From assembly GCF_004361835.1 (NCBI RefSeq), contig NZ_SNWD01000001.1, positions 124,001-188,000 on the forward strand: a DNA stretch of 64,000 nucleotides, given 5' to 3'. The DNA is from Stakelama pacifica (GTDB taxonomy: Bacteria > Pseudomonadota > Alphaproteobacteria > Sphingomonadales > Sphingomonadaceae). Numbering within the stretch: the stretch's first letter is position 1; each line of letters begins with the position of its first letter. Positions 16,729-26,188 of this stretch are shown here, one piece after another. The translations under genes were made by a program, and so were the position numbers. The notes beneath the pieces were generated by a model that was given only the letters and a program-made list of their open reading frames with translations, was not told where the DNA came from and ran no database searches.

Positions 16729-19137
16729 ATGACCGCTTCCCGCCTGACCGCCAAAGGTTCACCGAGTATCGCGGGATGGATTGTCGGTCTCATCATCGCG
16801 CTGATCGGCGTGGTGCTGGGGTTCGGCGGCGCATGGCTGGCGGTGCTGGGCGGATCGATCTATTATTTCCTTACCGGTGTCGCGATGCTGCTCGCCGGTT
16901 TCTGGCTGGTGCGCGGGCGGATGATCGGCGGCTGGGTGTATCTCGGCATTGTGGCGCTCACCATCCTCTGGTCCTTCTGGGAAGTCGGCGGCGATGCGTG
17001 GGCGCATGTCCCGCGCGACGTTGCCCCGCTGGTGCTGGCGGTTGCGGTGGTGCTGACCATGGCGACGCTGACCGCGCGTGCAGCACGCTGGCGCTATGCG
17101 GGCATCGGCGTCGCTGCGATCCTTATCTTCATGGCGGGTGAATTTACCATTCTTGGCACCAGCGGTCCCGACGGTCTGCTGGCCGCGATGCCTGCACCGT
17201 CGGGGCAGGGGATGAGCGATCCTTCCGAAGGGCAGGTCGGTGCCGACTGGCCCGCTTATGGCGGCACCAATGCCGCGCGCCGCTATTCGCCGCTCGCTCA
17301 GATCAATGCTGCGAATGTCGGCAAGCTGAAGCGCGTCTGGGTGGCGCATACCGGCGATCTTCCCGAAAATATGGCCGATAATAAATATGGTGCTGAGACG
17401 ACCCCGCTGAAGATCGGCGACCGGTTGTTCCTGTGTTCGGCGACGAACAAGATGCTGGCGCTCGATGCTGCCACCGGAAAGACGATCTGGACCTATGATC
17501 CCAAGGTCGGCCAGAACTGGATTCCCTATACCGCTGCGTGCCGCGGCGTTGCTTATTATCGCAACCCGGCGGCGCAGCCAGGGGCGCTTTGCGCCGAGCG
17601 GGTGATCGAGGGCACGCTCGACGGGCGGCTGATCGCAGTCGATACACGGACCGGACGGCCATGCCCCGATTTCGGGCAGAACGGCTCGGTCGACATCAAA
17701 AAGGGCATGGGCGAGGTCGTTCCCGGCATGGTCGCGATCTCTGCGGTGCCGACCATCGTGGACGGCGTGGTCGTGACGGGGCACGAAGTGCTCGATGGCC
17801 AGAATGCGAAGGCGCCGTCGGGTGTCATTCAGGGTTTCGATGCCGTCACGGGCAAGCTCGACTGGGCGTGGGACATGACTCACCCAGACTGGACCGGCTA
17901 TCCGCCCGAGGGCCAGACCTGGACGCGCGGCTCGCCCAATAGCTGGACGACCTTTTCCGGCGATAATGCGCTTGGTCTCGTCTATGTCCCGATGGGCAAT
18001 GCGGGCGTCGATTATGTCAGCAGCTATCGCACCAAGCCGATGACCGAATTTTCCTCGGCACTGGTCGCCATCGATGTGAAGACCGGCAAGCCGCGCTGGA
18101 AATTCCAGCCGGTGAAGAAAGATGTGTGGGACTATGATCTCGGCGCGCAGGGGACGCTGGTCGACTGGCCCGTCGGATCGTCGGGCGGCGGCAAGGTTCC
18201 GGCGATCATCCTGCCTTCGAAACAGGGCGATATCTTCGTCCTCGACCGCCGCACCGGCAAGCCGCTCACCCCGGTTGCCCAGTATCACGCGCCGCAGGGC
18301 GGCGTCGAACCGGCCGAACGGGCGAAGCTGCAACCGGTGTCCGGATGGCATACGCTGCGCAAAGCGCCGCTTACCGAGCGCGATATGTGGGGCATGTCCC
18401 CCATCGATCAGATGGTGTGCCGGATCAATTTCAAACGGGCGAGCTATAAGGGCTATCTGACCCCGCCGACCGTCGACCGGCATTTCATCGAATATCCCGG
18501 CTATAATGGCGGCACCGACTGGGGCGGGATTGCGGTTGATCCGCTGCGCGGCGTCATCATCGCCAATTATAACGACATGCCCAATTACGATAAGCTGCTG
18601 ACCCGCGAAGAAGTGAATGAGCGCGGCCTGAAGCCCCGCGGTGCCGGACCGAGCAAGGGCGGAGCAGGCGAAGCAGGGCCGCAGGTCAACACCCCCTATG
18701 GCATTGACGTCAATGCAGGGTGGCAGATGCCGACGGGTCTGCTGTGCAAGGAACCTCCTTATGGCGGCATTCGCGCGATCGATATGCGCACCGGCAAGAC
18801 GATCTGGGACCATCCGCTGGGCGAAGCGCGCAATAACGGCCCGTTCGGCATCCCCTCGCATCTGCCGATCACGATCGGCACGCCGAACAACGGCGGTACG
18901 GTAGTGACGGCAGGCGGTATCGCTTTCGTTGCCGCGACCACGGACGACCTGATCCGTGCCGTCGATATGCAGACCGGCAAGGTACTTTGGGAAGATACGC
19001 TTCCCGGCGGCGGTCAGGCAACGCCGATGACCTATCAGATCGACGGCCGCCAATATCTGGTCATCATGGCGGGCGGGCACCATTTCATGAAGACGAAGGT
19101 CAGCGACGCGCTGGTCGCTTATGCGCTTCCCGGCTGA
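16729..19137 (+). CDS. gcd: Membrane-bound PQQ-dependent glucose dehydrogenase (mGDH-type)
   Basis: 802 aa. Five or so hydrophobic helices fill the first 150 residues (the ubiquinone-binding membrane part), followed by a periplasmic eight-bladed PQQ beta-propeller starting at WPAYGGTNAARRYSPL. Propeller signatures include KVLWEDTLP-type repeats (TGKTIWTYDP, TGKPRWKFQP) and QGDIFVLDRRTGKP. Oxidises glucose (or other aldoses/polyols) to the lactone and feeds electrons to ubiquinone. No pqq genes are in the window. Transcription ends at the strong hairpin at 19161-19191. Substrate choice within the quinate/glucose dehydrogenase family cannot be fixed by reading. Confidence 0.9.
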   Translation: MTASRLTAKGSPSIAGWIVGLIIALIGVVLGFGGAWLAVLGGSIYYFLTGVAMLLAGFWLVRGRMIGGWVYLGIVALTILWSFWEVGGDAWAHVPRDVAPLVLAVAVVLTMATLTARAARWRYAGIGVAAILIFMAGEFTILGTSGPDGLLAAMPAPSGQGMSDPSEGQVGADWPAYGGTNAARRYSPLAQINAANVGKLKRVWVAHTGDLPENMADNKYGAETTPLKIGDRLFLCSATNKMLALDAATGKTIWTYDPKVGQNWIPYTAACRGVAYYRNPAAQPGALCAERVIEGTLDGRLIAVDTRTGRPCPDFGQNGSVDIKKGMGEVVPGMVAISAVPTIVDGVVVTGHEVLDGQNAKAPSGVIQGFDAVTGKLDWAWDMTHPDWTGYPPEGQTWTRGSPNSWTTFSGDNALGLVYVPMGNAGVDYVSSYRTKPMTEFSSALVAIDVKTGKPRWKFQPVKKDVWDYDLGAQGTLVDWPVGSSGGGKVPAIILPSKQGDIFVLDRRTGKPLTPVAQYHAPQGGVEPAERAKLQPVSGWHTLRKAPLTERDMWGMSPIDQMVCRINFKRASYKGYLTPPTVDRHFIEYPGYNGGTDWGGIAVDPLRGVIIANYNDMPNYDKLLTREEVNERGLKPRGAGPSKGGAGEAGPQVNTPYGIDVNAGWQMPTGLLCKEPPYGGIRAIDMRTGKTIWDHPLGEARNNGPFGIPSHLPITIGTPNNGGTVVTAGGIAFVAATTDDLIRAVDMQTGKVLWEDTLPGGGQATPMTYQIDGRQYLVIMAGGHHFMKTKVSDALVAYALPG

Positions 19138-19160
19138 GCGGAAGCGCGCCATTTGAAAAA

Positions 19161-19191
19161 AAGGCCCGGCGGATCGACTTCGCCGGGCCTT
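19161..19191. terminator. Bidirectional rho-independent terminator
   Basis: 11-bp perfect stem AAGGCCCGGCG / CGCCGGGCCTT (19161-19171 and 19181-19191), with an A-run before and TCTTC after. It lies between the glucose dehydrogenase gene and the convergent hydrolase gene. Confidence 0.88.
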
Positions 19192-19214
19192 CTTCATTGC
19201 GGTTTCGCCGGGGA

Positions 19215-20639
19215 TCAGCCCGCGGGCATCACCAGATATTGTTCGAACTTCCCCTCGCTGCCCGGCTCGGCATAGGTGACGAGCAGCAGCTTCTGATCGG
19301 GATAGCTGATCCGGTAATTGCGGTTCACATAGCCGCCGCGAAGTCGCGGGCCGCCGAGCGCCTCAAAGCTTTGCGGCTTGCCGAGCGGACCCAGGCTCGA
19401 TCCGTAATCGCCGACTGCCTCTTTGGTGAAATAATAATCCGCATCCTTGGTCAGCATCGACCGGTCGACCTTGCCCGACTGCAACTCAGCGTAAAGTTTT
19501 TTGGCAAGATCGAGCCGATGCGCCTCAAGCGCAGCATCGCCGCTCGCGGGGAGCAGCAGGTCCATTACCTCGCCGGTGATCGTATCGGTCGCGCGGCCGA
19601 AATCGGCATTGTCGAGTGCTACGACCGCGAATTTCTCATCCGGGATCACGGTATTGCTCGACAGGAACCCGACCGCCTCGCCGCCATGGCTGACGACTTT
19701 GTGCCCGTCGCGCTCACCGATCGACACGCCAAGGCCGTAATGCGTCGAATCACCGTTGGTCAGGCGCACCGGCGTTTCCTGCGCTTCCCAGTCGGAGGCG
19801 GGAAGCAGCGCACGGTTCATCCGGGCAATGTCCCATCGGGCAAGGTCGCTGGCGCTCATCGACAATTCGCCCGCCGCCCAGAGCCAGCCGCGCCCCGGCG
19901 CTGCTTCGGGCCGCACGGGGCCGAGCGCATAGCGGTGATAGCCGGTCGGAAAGCCCGGCCCATAGGCATCGTCCTGATTGACCGGATGCATGTCGAGCGG
20001 CTGAAAGATGTTCTTGCGCAGGAATGTCATCAGGTCCTCGCCCGACACCTTTTCGATGATCATCCCGGCAACGACATAGCCGGTATTCGAATATTGCCAC
20101 TGCGTACCCGGTGCGAAATCGAGCGGCTTTTTCGCCCATTGATCGACGATCTGCTGCGGCGTTACGTCATGGCTCATCTGTTCGGGGCTGTAATCCTGCG
20201 GCCAGTAATCCTGAATCCCCGATGTGTGGCTCAGCAGCTGGCGCAGCGTGATCTTGTCGCCATCGGTAATGCCGGGAAGATATTTGGAGACATGGTCATC
20301 AAGGCTGAGCTTGCCCTGATCCTCCAGCAACAGCATCGCGGCGGCGGTGAATTGCTTCGATACCGACGCGATCTGATAGCGGGTGTCGGCGCTCGTCCGC
20401 TTAACATCCGGCCCCTGATTGCCATAGGCTTTTGCGTACACAATCCTGCCGCCCTGCACGATCGCGATCGAGGCGGACGGCACCTTGCTCGATGCCAGCG
20501 CATCGGCGACGATCTTGTCGATCTTTGTTTGCTGATCGGCGGTGAGCGCCTGAGCCAGCGCGGGAAGGGGGGCGAGGGCGAGCAGAGTCGCGGCGATACG
20601 CGCACTTTTGCGCGCGGCGGGGAGGAGATGTGCGGTCAT
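19215..20639 (-). CDS. Serine hydrolase of the beta-lactamase/class C family
   Basis: 474 aa from 20639. Signal peptide of about 30 residues ends LPALAQA. The catalytic domain has the Ser-x-x-Lys motif in ASVSKQFTA and the Tyr-x-Asn-type motif YSNTGY, with HGGEAVGF in the third-motif (KTG-equivalent) position. Such proteins include esterases, D-aminopeptidases and penicillin-binding-protein relatives; true AmpC beta-lactamase is unlikely given the C-terminal extension of about 100 residues. Periplasmic. Single gene, convergent with glucose dehydrogenase. Earlier in-frame ATGs exist within 7 codons. Confidence 0.88.
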   Translation of the reverse strand: MTAHLLPAARKSARIAATLLALAPLPALAQALTADQQTKIDKIVADALASSKVPSASIAIVQGGRIVYAKAYGNQGPDVKRTSADTRYQIASVSKQFTAAAMLLLEDQGKLSLDDHVSKYLPGITDGDKITLRQLLSHTSGIQDYWPQDYSPEQMSHDVTPQQIVDQWAKKPLDFAPGTQWQYSNTGYVVAGMIIEKVSGEDLMTFLRKNIFQPLDMHPVNQDDAYGPGFPTGYHRYALGPVRPEAAPGRGWLWAAGELSMSASDLARWDIARMNRALLPASDWEAQETPVRLTNGDSTHYGLGVSIGERDGHKVVSHGGEAVGFLSSNTVIPDEKFAVVALDNADFGRATDTITGEVMDLLLPASGDAALEAHRLDLAKKLYAELQSGKVDRSMLTKDADYYFTKEAVGDYGSSLGPLGKPQSFEALGGPRLRGGYVNRNYRISYPDQKLLLVTYAEPGSEGKFEQYLVMPAG

Positions 20640-20683
20640 GCCCCGCATCATGCAAAGCATGCGCGGTCATGGCAAGACGGCGG

Positions 20684-21151
20684 CTATCGCGCCAGCCGGT
20701 CGATCAGCGCGGCAGCGGCGGCATCGACCTGCTCCCACGTGGTTTCGAACCCTTCCGGCCCGCCATAATAAGGATCGGCCACCGGCCGCCCTTCGAGCCG
20801 CGGAACCATGTCGAGCAACAGGCCGAGATGCGCCTCATGATGCTGCGGCGCGATCCGGCTCAGCCCCTCGAGATTGTCCTCGTCCAGCGCAAAAATATGA
20901 GTGAAGCGGCTAAAATCCGCTGCCGACACCTGCCGCCCGCGCAAAGCGGAAATATCGACCCCATGGCGAAGCGCAGTTTCCTGCGCGCGCGCATCGGGCG
21001 GTTCGCCGACATGCCAGCCGCCGGTTCCGGCTGAATCGATGACGATATCCAGCCCCGCCACCTTCGCCCGGTGGCGAAGTGCGCCTTCGGCCATGGGCGA
21101 GCGGCAGATATTGCCGAGACAGACGAACAGAATGGCGGGCGTTTCGGACAT
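20684..21151 (-). CDS. Low-molecular-weight protein-tyrosine phosphatase
   Basis: 155 aa, full family length. The P-loop CLGNICRS (Cys-x5-Arg-Ser) lies at the N-terminus, and the general-acid Asp is in DPYYGG near the C-terminus. Cytosolic; removes phosphate from tyrosine or arginine of proteins. It starts about 215 bp from rimO, and a REP-like inverted repeat lies in that gap. No partner kinase is next to it, so the substrate is unknown. Confidence 0.94.
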   Translation of the reverse strand: MSETPAILFVCLGNICRSPMAEGALRHRAKVAGLDIVIDSAGTGGWHVGEPPDARAQETALRHGVDISALRGRQVSAADFSRFTHIFALDEDNLEGLSRIAPQHHEAHLGLLLDMVPRLEGRPVADPYYGGPEGFETTWEQVDAAAAALIDRLAR

Positions 21152-21249
21152 GGGAAAGCGATAGCGGATCGGGTCAGCAGGTCAAAGCGCGATGCTTAAA
21201 CGAGGAAGGGCTGTTTGCATCGAGCGCTTCGGCCAGCCACCACCCGTTT

Positions 21250-21327
21250 GCACTGAGCTTGTCGAAGTGCTGCACTTCTTCTTCGAGAGCCGCAGAAGGA
21301 AATACGGTGCTTCGACAAGTTCAGCAC
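21250..21327. repeat. REP-like inverted repeat with CTTGTCGAAG core
   Basis: Two imperfect 21-bp arms (21250-21270 and 21307-21327), one reading G-CACTGAGCTTGTCGAAGTGC and the other, inverted, GTGCTTCGACAAGTTCAGCAC, separated by 36 bp. A third partial copy, GGCTCAGCACCGACGG, follows at about 21344-21359. The CTTCGACAAG-TCAGCAC core is a motif I know from intergenic repeats of sphingomonad genomes. It fills the gap between the phosphatase gene and the rimO stop and could form a cruciform or mRNA hairpin. Confidence 0.75.
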
Positions 21328-21365
21328 CAACGGTTCCGGCTGAGGCTCAGCACCGACGGTTTGGG

Positions 21366-22703
21366 TTAGTATCCCACCGGCGCTCCGAACAGATCATGTT
21401 CATCGGCATCCTCGATCGCGACGCGAACGATATCGCCCTCGGTCAGATGGCCCGCATCGCGCAGATGCACTTCGCCGTCGATTTCCGGGGCATCCGCCTG
21501 ACTGCGCCCGGAAGCGCCGCCGGTCTCGCTATCCACCACGTCGATAATGACTTCCAGCGTGCGGCCGATCTTCGCCTGAAGCTTCGCCGCCGAAATCGCC
21601 GCGGTCTTTTCCATCAGCCGCGCATAGCGCTCTTCCTTGATCTCCTCCGGCACGGCACCGGGAAGGTCGTTCGCGGCCGCACCCTCGACGGGTTCGAACC
21701 GGAACGCACCGACCCGGTCGAGCTGCGCCTCGTCGAGCCAGTCCATCAGATACTGGAAATCCTCCTCGGTCTCGCCGGGAAAGCCGACGACGAAGGTCGA
21801 ACGGATCGCAATATCGGGGCAGATCTCGCGCCATTGTTTCAGCCGTCCGAGAACCTTCGCATCATTGGCCGGGCGCTTCATCGCCTTCAGCACATCGCGC
21901 GAAGCATGCTGGAACGGAATGTCGAGATAGGGGAGCACCAGACCCTCGGCCATCAGCGGGATGACGCTATCGACATGGGGGTAGGGATAGACATAGTGCA
22001 GCCGCACCCATGGCGCGATCTTGCCCAGTTCGCGGGCCAGGTCGGTCATGTGCGGCACGACTTCGCTGCCCTTCCACTGGCGCGGCTCCTTGCGGATATC
22101 GATGCCGTACGCGCTGGTATCCTGACTGATGACCAGCAATTCCTTCGTGCCCGCAGCGACCAGCTTCTCCGCCTCGCGCAGGATCGCATCGGGGCGGCGG
22201 CTGACCAGATCGCCGCGAAGTGCCGGAATGATGCAAAACGCGCAGCGATGATTGCAGCCCTCTGAAATCTTCAGATAGCTGTAATGGCGCGGCGTAAGCT
22301 TCAGTCCGCTATCGGGGACGAGGTTCAGATAGGCGCTGGGCGGCATCGGCGCTGCGGTATGCACGGCGCCGACCACCTCTTCATATTGATGCGCGCCGGT
22401 GATCGCGAGCACGTCAGGGAAGCGGGTGCGGATAACCTCCGCCTCTTTGCCCATGCAGCCCGTGACGATAACGCGGCCATTTTCGGCCATTGCCTCACCG
22501 ATCGCCTCAAGGCTCTCCTCTTTCGCGGAATCGAGAAAGCCGCAGGTGTTGACGAGAACGACGTCCGCGCCGGAATAATCGCCCGACAGCTGATAGCCGT
22601 CGGAGCGGAGCTTGGTCAGGATCCGTTCGCTGTCGACCAGATTCTTGGGACAGCCGAGCGAAACCATCCCCACCTTGGGGGCCTCGGGAAGTTTGGTTGC
22701 CAT
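21366..22703 (-). CDS. rimO: Ribosomal protein S12 methylthiotransferase RimO
   Basis: 445 aa. N-terminal MTTase domain with three cluster-binding Cys (SLGCPKN, NTCGF, TGCMGK), radical SAM domain with the CxxxCxxC motif in CNHRCAFC, and a C-terminal TRAM domain ([15 protein letters not shown]). The [12 protein letters not shown] start distinguishes RimO from MiaB. It methylthiolates the conserved Asp of ribosomal protein S12. Monocistronic by position. Confidence 0.96.
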   Translation of the reverse strand: MATKLPEAPKVGMVSLGCPKNLVDSERILTKLRSDGYQLSGDYSGADVVLVNTCGFLDSAKEESLEAIGEAMAENGRVIVTGCMGKEAEVIRTRFPDVLAITGAHQYEEVVGAVHTAAPMPPSAYLNLVPDSGLKLTPRHYSYLKISEGCNHRCAFCIIPALRGDLVSRRPDAILREAEKLVAAGTKELLVISQDTSAYGIDIRKEPRQWKGSEVVPHMTDLARELGKIAPWVRLHYVYPYPHVDSVIPLMAEGLVLPYLDIPFQHASRDVLKAMKRPANDAKVLGRLKQWREICPDIAIRSTFVVGFPGETEEDFQYLMDWLDEAQLDRVGAFRFEPVEGAAANDLPGAVPEEIKEERYARLMEKTAAISAAKLQAKIGRTLEVIIDVVDSETGGASGRSQADAPEIDGEVHLRDAGHLTEGDIVRVAIEDADEHDLFGAPVGY

Positions 22704-22764
22704 GGGTGGCGAGGCACATAGCGATTTCTTCGCAAAAATCCAGTGGCGTTCGAATAGCCACTGC

Positions 22765-22858
22765 CGTCATTGCGAATCCGGCCTAGGGCCGGGTGAAGCA
22801 ATCCAGAGCGTCACGCGCGCCGCTGGATTGCCGCGTCGCTTCGCTCCTCGCAATGACG
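22765..22858. repeat. Dispersed palindromic repeat (GTCATTGCGA...TCGCAATGAC)
   Basis: A 94-bp element bounded by CGTCATTGCGAA and TCGCAATGACG, with inner inverted segments GAAGCAATCCAG (22795-22806) and CTGGATTGCC (22823-22832). The sequence class CGTCATTGCGAG/GAAGCAATCCAG is a widespread dispersed repeat in proteobacterial genomes. It occupies the gap between rimO and the DUF486 gene. Confidence 0.75.
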
Positions 22859-22883
22859 ACGCGTGACCGGTTCGCGCTTTGCC

Positions 22884-23237
22884 CTAAAGCGAATCGCGGA
22901 ACAGGAAGAATGCACCGCCCGCGATCAGGGCGAACCCGATCGCATGGTTTATCGTAAAACGCTGCCCAAGATAGGTCACCGTGAAGATCGCGAAGATGCT
23001 CAGCGTGATGACTTCCTGAATCGCCTTTAACTGCGGTGCCGAATAGACTGAGCTGCCGATCCGGTTCGCCGGAACCGCGAAGCAATATTCGAGCAGGGCG
23101 ATGCCCCAGCTCACCAATATAATCGCGATCAGCGGGCGGTCCTTGAACTTCAGATGGCCATACCATGCGAACGTCATGAAGACGTTGGAAATGCACAGCA
23201 GCAAAATGGGTGCGACGCGCGGCGAAATGAGGTTCAT
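22884..23237 (-). CDS. DUF486/DMT-superfamily small membrane protein
   Basis: 117 aa with four hydrophobic segments. The sequence around residues 20-60 (TFAWYGHLKF, SWGIALLEYCFAVPANRIG) and QLKAIQEVITL is characteristic of the DUF486 family, distantly related to drug/metabolite transporters. Substrate unknown. It follows the channel gene by 31 nt on the same strand, so serS, the K+ channel and this gene may be one transcript. Confidence 0.9.
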   Translation of the reverse strand: MNLISPRVAPILLLCISNVFMTFAWYGHLKFKDRPLIAIILVSWGIALLEYCFAVPANRIGSSVYSAPQLKAIQEVITLSIFAIFTVTYLGQRFTINHAIGFALIAGGAFFLFRDSL

Positions 23238-23268
23238 GGCAATGGCTTCGGGCGGAGCGGGTGCTTCG

Positions 23269-24291
23269 TCAAGCTGGTCGTGTGCGCCGCACCACCTCGA
23301 CGATCAGGTCGCCGGGTTGCAGCGCCTCGCATTCGGGATCAGTAAAGCCATAGGGCTTGCCGTCGCGATAGATGCGCATGCCCAGCCCGGTGGCGATCGC
23401 GGCAAGCGGCTTGCCCACTTCCTGCGCCGTCACCGCGCGTTCGTTCAGCGCGACGCTGCCGCGCACCGAGGCGAGGTCGGTGATATAATTGGCGATATGG
23501 CGGCTGCCGGACGAATTGGCGAGGAGGAGCCCGGCAAAGCTCACCGGATTGATGACCGTGGTCGCGCCTGCCTGCCGGGCGGGAAGTTCATTGTCCTCGG
23601 CCTTCACGATCACGCTGACCGGCAGCTTTTCGGCGAGATGGCGCGCGGTCAGCGTGATCAGGATCGAGGTGTCGTCGCGCCCCGCCGCCACGATCATTGC
23701 ACTCGCCCGCGACAGCTTTACGTCCTCCAGCGTGGCATCGCGCGTCGCATCGCCCTGCAGCACGTTGCAGCCCAGCGCTTCGGCACGGGCCGCCGCATCG
23801 CCATCGCATTCGATCACCACGATCTGCCGTGGATCGGTGCCGCGCGCGATCAGCTCGTCGACCGCCTCGCTTCCCGTCGTGCCGAACCCGGCGACGACGA
23901 CATGATCTTGCAGGTTCCGCTGGATCAGCGACATGCGCCATTTCTCCCAGGTGCGCTTGAGGACGAAATTATAGGCGCTGCCGAGGAACAGCAGCACCGC
24001 GAACACGCGGATCGGGGTGACGACCAGCGCGTCGAACATCCGCGCCCGCTCGGTCACCGGAGCGATATCACCATAGCCGGTCGTGGTGATTGAGATCATC
24101 GTGAAATAGATGACGTCGAGAAAGCTGACATTCCCGTCATAGGAATCGCGCAGCCCCTCGCGATCGAACCAGTGCACCGCCACGGCAAGGCCGAGCAGCG
24201 ACAGCACCCCCAAAGTCCGCCAGCCGATCGACAGCCAGACCGGCATCGACGATTTGCGCTTCAGCGTCGCGGGGGTGCGCACATTCGACAT
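23269..24291 (-). CDS. Two-TM potassium channel with RCK (TrkA-N/TrkA-C) domains
   Basis: 340 aa. TM1 (about 20-40), pore loop with the selectivity filter TTTGYGD (residues about 70-76), TM2 (about 88-108), then a Rossmann-type TrkA-N/RCK domain beginning VVVAGFGTTG (nucleotide-binding glycine motif) and a C-terminal TrkA-C-like domain (about 250-340) ending LQPGDLIVEVV. A ligand-gated K+ channel of the inner membrane. Its start is 7 nt after the serS stop, suggesting co-transcription. Confidence 0.93.
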   Translation of the reverse strand: MSNVRTPATLKRKSSMPVWLSIGWRTLGVLSLLGLAVAVHWFDREGLRDSYDGNVSFLDVIYFTMISITTTGYGDIAPVTERARMFDALVVTPIRVFAVLLFLGSAYNFVLKRTWEKWRMSLIQRNLQDHVVVAGFGTTGSEAVDELIARGTDPRQIVVIECDGDAAARAEALGCNVLQGDATRDATLEDVKLSRASAMIVAAGRDDTSILITLTARHLAEKLPVSVIVKAEDNELPARQAGATTVINPVSFAGLLLANSSGSRHIANYITDLASVRGSVALNERAVTAQEVGKPLAAIATGLGMRIYRDGKPYGFTDPECEALQPGDLIVEVVRRTRPA

Positions 24292-24298
24292 GATGGCT

Positions 24299-25579
24299 CT
24301 AACCGCCTGCGGTCAGCCGCTCCAGCCCGCCCAGATAGGGGCGCAGCGCTTCGGGCACCGCGACCGATCCGTCGGCCTGCTGATAATTTTCGACGACCGC
24401 CACCAGTGTCCGGCCGACCGCCAGCCCCGATCCGTTCAGCGTATGGACGAAACGCGTCTGCTTCTCGCCCTCGGTGCGGAAGCGGGCGTTCATTCGCCGC
24501 GCCTGAAAGTCGGTGCAGGTCGAACAGCTCGAAATCTCGCGATAGCGATCCTGCCCCGGCAACCAGACTTCGAGGTCATAGGTGCGGGCCGCCGAAAAGC
24601 CCATATCGCCGGTGCACAGCTTCATCCGGCGGAAGGGCAGGCCGAGCTTCGTCAATATGCCCTCGGCGCAACCGGTCATCCGCTCATGCTCGTCTTCGGA
24701 CGTTTCGGGCGCGGTGATCGACACCATCTCGACCTTTTCGAACTGGTGCTGGCGGATCAGGCCGCGCGTATCTCGCCCCGCTGCGCCTGCTTCGGAGCGG
24801 AAACAGGGGGTGAGCGCGCAGAAGCGCAGCGGCAGCGCCTCGGCAGGTAAAATCCGGTCGCGAACGATATTGGTGAGGCTCACCTCGGCGGTCGGGATCA
24901 GCCAGCGGTCATCGGTCGTGCGGAACAGGTCTTCGGCGAATTTGGGAAGCTGGCCGGTACCGAATGCCGCATCGTCGCGCACGAGCAGCGGCGGCACCAC
25001 CTGCTCATAGCCATGCTCGTCCGCCAGCGTGTCGAGCATGAACTGCCCCAGCGCGCGGTGCAGCCGTGCCATGGCTCCCCGGATCAGCGTGAAGCGCGCG
25101 CCCGCAATCGCCGCACCGGTTTCGAAATCCAGTCCCAGCGCAGGACCGATCGCGTCATGCTCTTTCGCATCGAAATCGAACGCGGCGGGTTCGCCATGCG
25201 TCGCGACAAGCTGATTATCGTCCTCATCGGCGCCGTCGGGCACATCGGCGAGCGGCAGATTGGGAATGGCGGCGAGCCGGGCGTTCAGCGCCTCGGTCAG
25301 TTCGCGATCCTCCGCCTCCAGCCGGGGCAGCCGCTCCTTCAGCTCCGATACCTCGGCCATCAGCGCCTGCGCCTTGTCCTCATCGCGCTGTGCCTTGGCA
25401 GCACCAATGGCTTTCGATGCTTCGTTGCGCCGGGCCTGACCCGTCTGCAATTCGGTGATGACCGCGCGGCGCTTTTCGTCCAGCGCGATCAGCGTTTCGG
25501 CAAGCGGTTCCGCGCCGCGACGGGCAAGGGCTGCGTCGAACGCTTCGGGATTTTCGCGGATGGTTCGGATGTCGTGCAT
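24299..25579 (-). CDS. serS: Seryl-tRNA synthetase
   Basis: 426 aa, class II synthetase. N-terminal antiparallel coiled-coil arm that binds the long variable arm of tRNA-Ser (about 25-110, charged heptads), then the catalytic core with motif 2 ([20 protein letters not shown]) and motif 3 ([18 protein letters not shown]). It charges tRNA-Ser and supplies Ser-tRNA-Sec where relevant. Divergent from the attachment-family gene at 25675. Confidence 0.97.
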   Translation of the reverse strand: MHDIRTIRENPEAFDAALARRGAEPLAETLIALDEKRRAVITELQTGQARRNEASKAIGAAKAQRDEDKAQALMAEVSELKERLPRLEAEDRELTEALNARLAAIPNLPLADVPDGADEDDNQLVATHGEPAAFDFDAKEHDAIGPALGLDFETGAAIAGARFTLIRGAMARLHRALGQFMLDTLADEHGYEQVVPPLLVRDDAAFGTGQLPKFAEDLFRTTDDRWLIPTAEVSLTNIVRDRILPAEALPLRFCALTPCFRSEAGAAGRDTRGLIRQHQFEKVEMVSITAPETSEDEHERMTGCAEGILTKLGLPFRRMKLCTGDMGFSAARTYDLEVWLPGQDRYREISSCSTCTDFQARRMNARFRTEGEKQTRFVHTLNGSGLAVGRTLVAVVENYQQADGSVAVPEALRPYLGGLERLTAGG

Positions 25580-25674
25580 GACGACAGGCTATGGCGGCGG
25601 CGCGGCCGGTGCGCAACCCGGCAGGCATGCGCGCGTTGATGGTGCAGACAAAAACGATCCAAGGAGAAAGCGAT

Positions 25675-26115
25675 ATGCGGATTCCCCATGATGCCTTTGT
25701 GGTTATCGCCGATGGGCGCAAGATGCTGTTTCTACGCAATGAGGGCGATACGGAGCACCCGAACCTCGTCGTGGAGCGCAAACGGACTCAGGATAATCCG
25801 CCCGATCGCGAACAGTCGACCGACGCGCCGGGGCGCAGCTTTTCCAGCGTCAGTCAGGGGCGCAGCGCGTATGAAGAAACCGATTTTCACCAGCTGGAGG
25901 AAGACCGTTTCGCCGCGGAAACCGCCGAGCTTCTGAAAAAGCGCGCGCTGCAGAATGATTTCGAATCGCTGATCATCGCCGCACCGCCCCGGACGCTGGG
26001 CGAGTTGCGCAAACATTATCACAAGGAGGTTGAGCAGCGGCTGTCAGGCGAGATCGACAAGGATCTTACCGGGCATCCGATCGGAGATATTGAGAAGATT
26101 CTGACCGACAGCTGA
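25675..26115 (+). CDS. Host-attachment family protein (PF10116 type)
   Basis: 146 aa from 25675, with ribosome-binding site AAGGAGAAA. The layout IPHDAFVVIADGRKM at the N-terminus, an Asp/Gln-rich middle and the C-terminal APPRTLGELRKHYH followed by KDLTGHP match the family annotated as 'protein required for attachment to host cells', related to archaeal release-factor-like (baeRF) folds. The name comes from a plant-associated phenotype; the molecular function is unknown. A strong hairpin terminator follows at 26141-26176. Confidence 0.88.
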   Translation: MRIPHDAFVVIADGRKMLFLRNEGDTEHPNLVVERKRTQDNPPDREQSTDAPGRSFSSVSQGRSAYEETDFHQLEEDRFAAETAELLKKRALQNDFESLIIAAPPRTLGELRKHYHKEVEQRLSGEIDKDLTGHPIGDIEKILTDS

Positions 26116-26140
26116 TTCGCGGTTTCGATCCGCATGAAGG

Positions 26141-26176
26141 AAGACCGTCGCGCGGCAGGTGCCGCGCGGCGGTCTT
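26141..26176. terminator. Hairpin terminator between convergent genes
   Basis: 16-bp arms (26141-26156 and 26161-26176) with one mismatch and an AGGT loop, beginning AAGACCG and ending CGGTCTT. Lies between the convergent attachment-family and PEP-CTERM-like genes. Confidence 0.8.
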
Positions 26177-26188
26177 GCTCTGTCAGGC

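Noticed and set aside
16759..19197. 812-codon minus-strand open frame opposite the glucose dehydrogenase gene
   Set aside because: Antisense to a clear PQQ dehydrogenase, no recognisable domain, composition typical of a GC-shadow frame.
18987..20768. 593-codon plus-strand frame crossing the dehydrogenase end and the hydrolase gene
   Set aside because: It overlaps two supported genes and the terminator at 19161-19191; no domain features.
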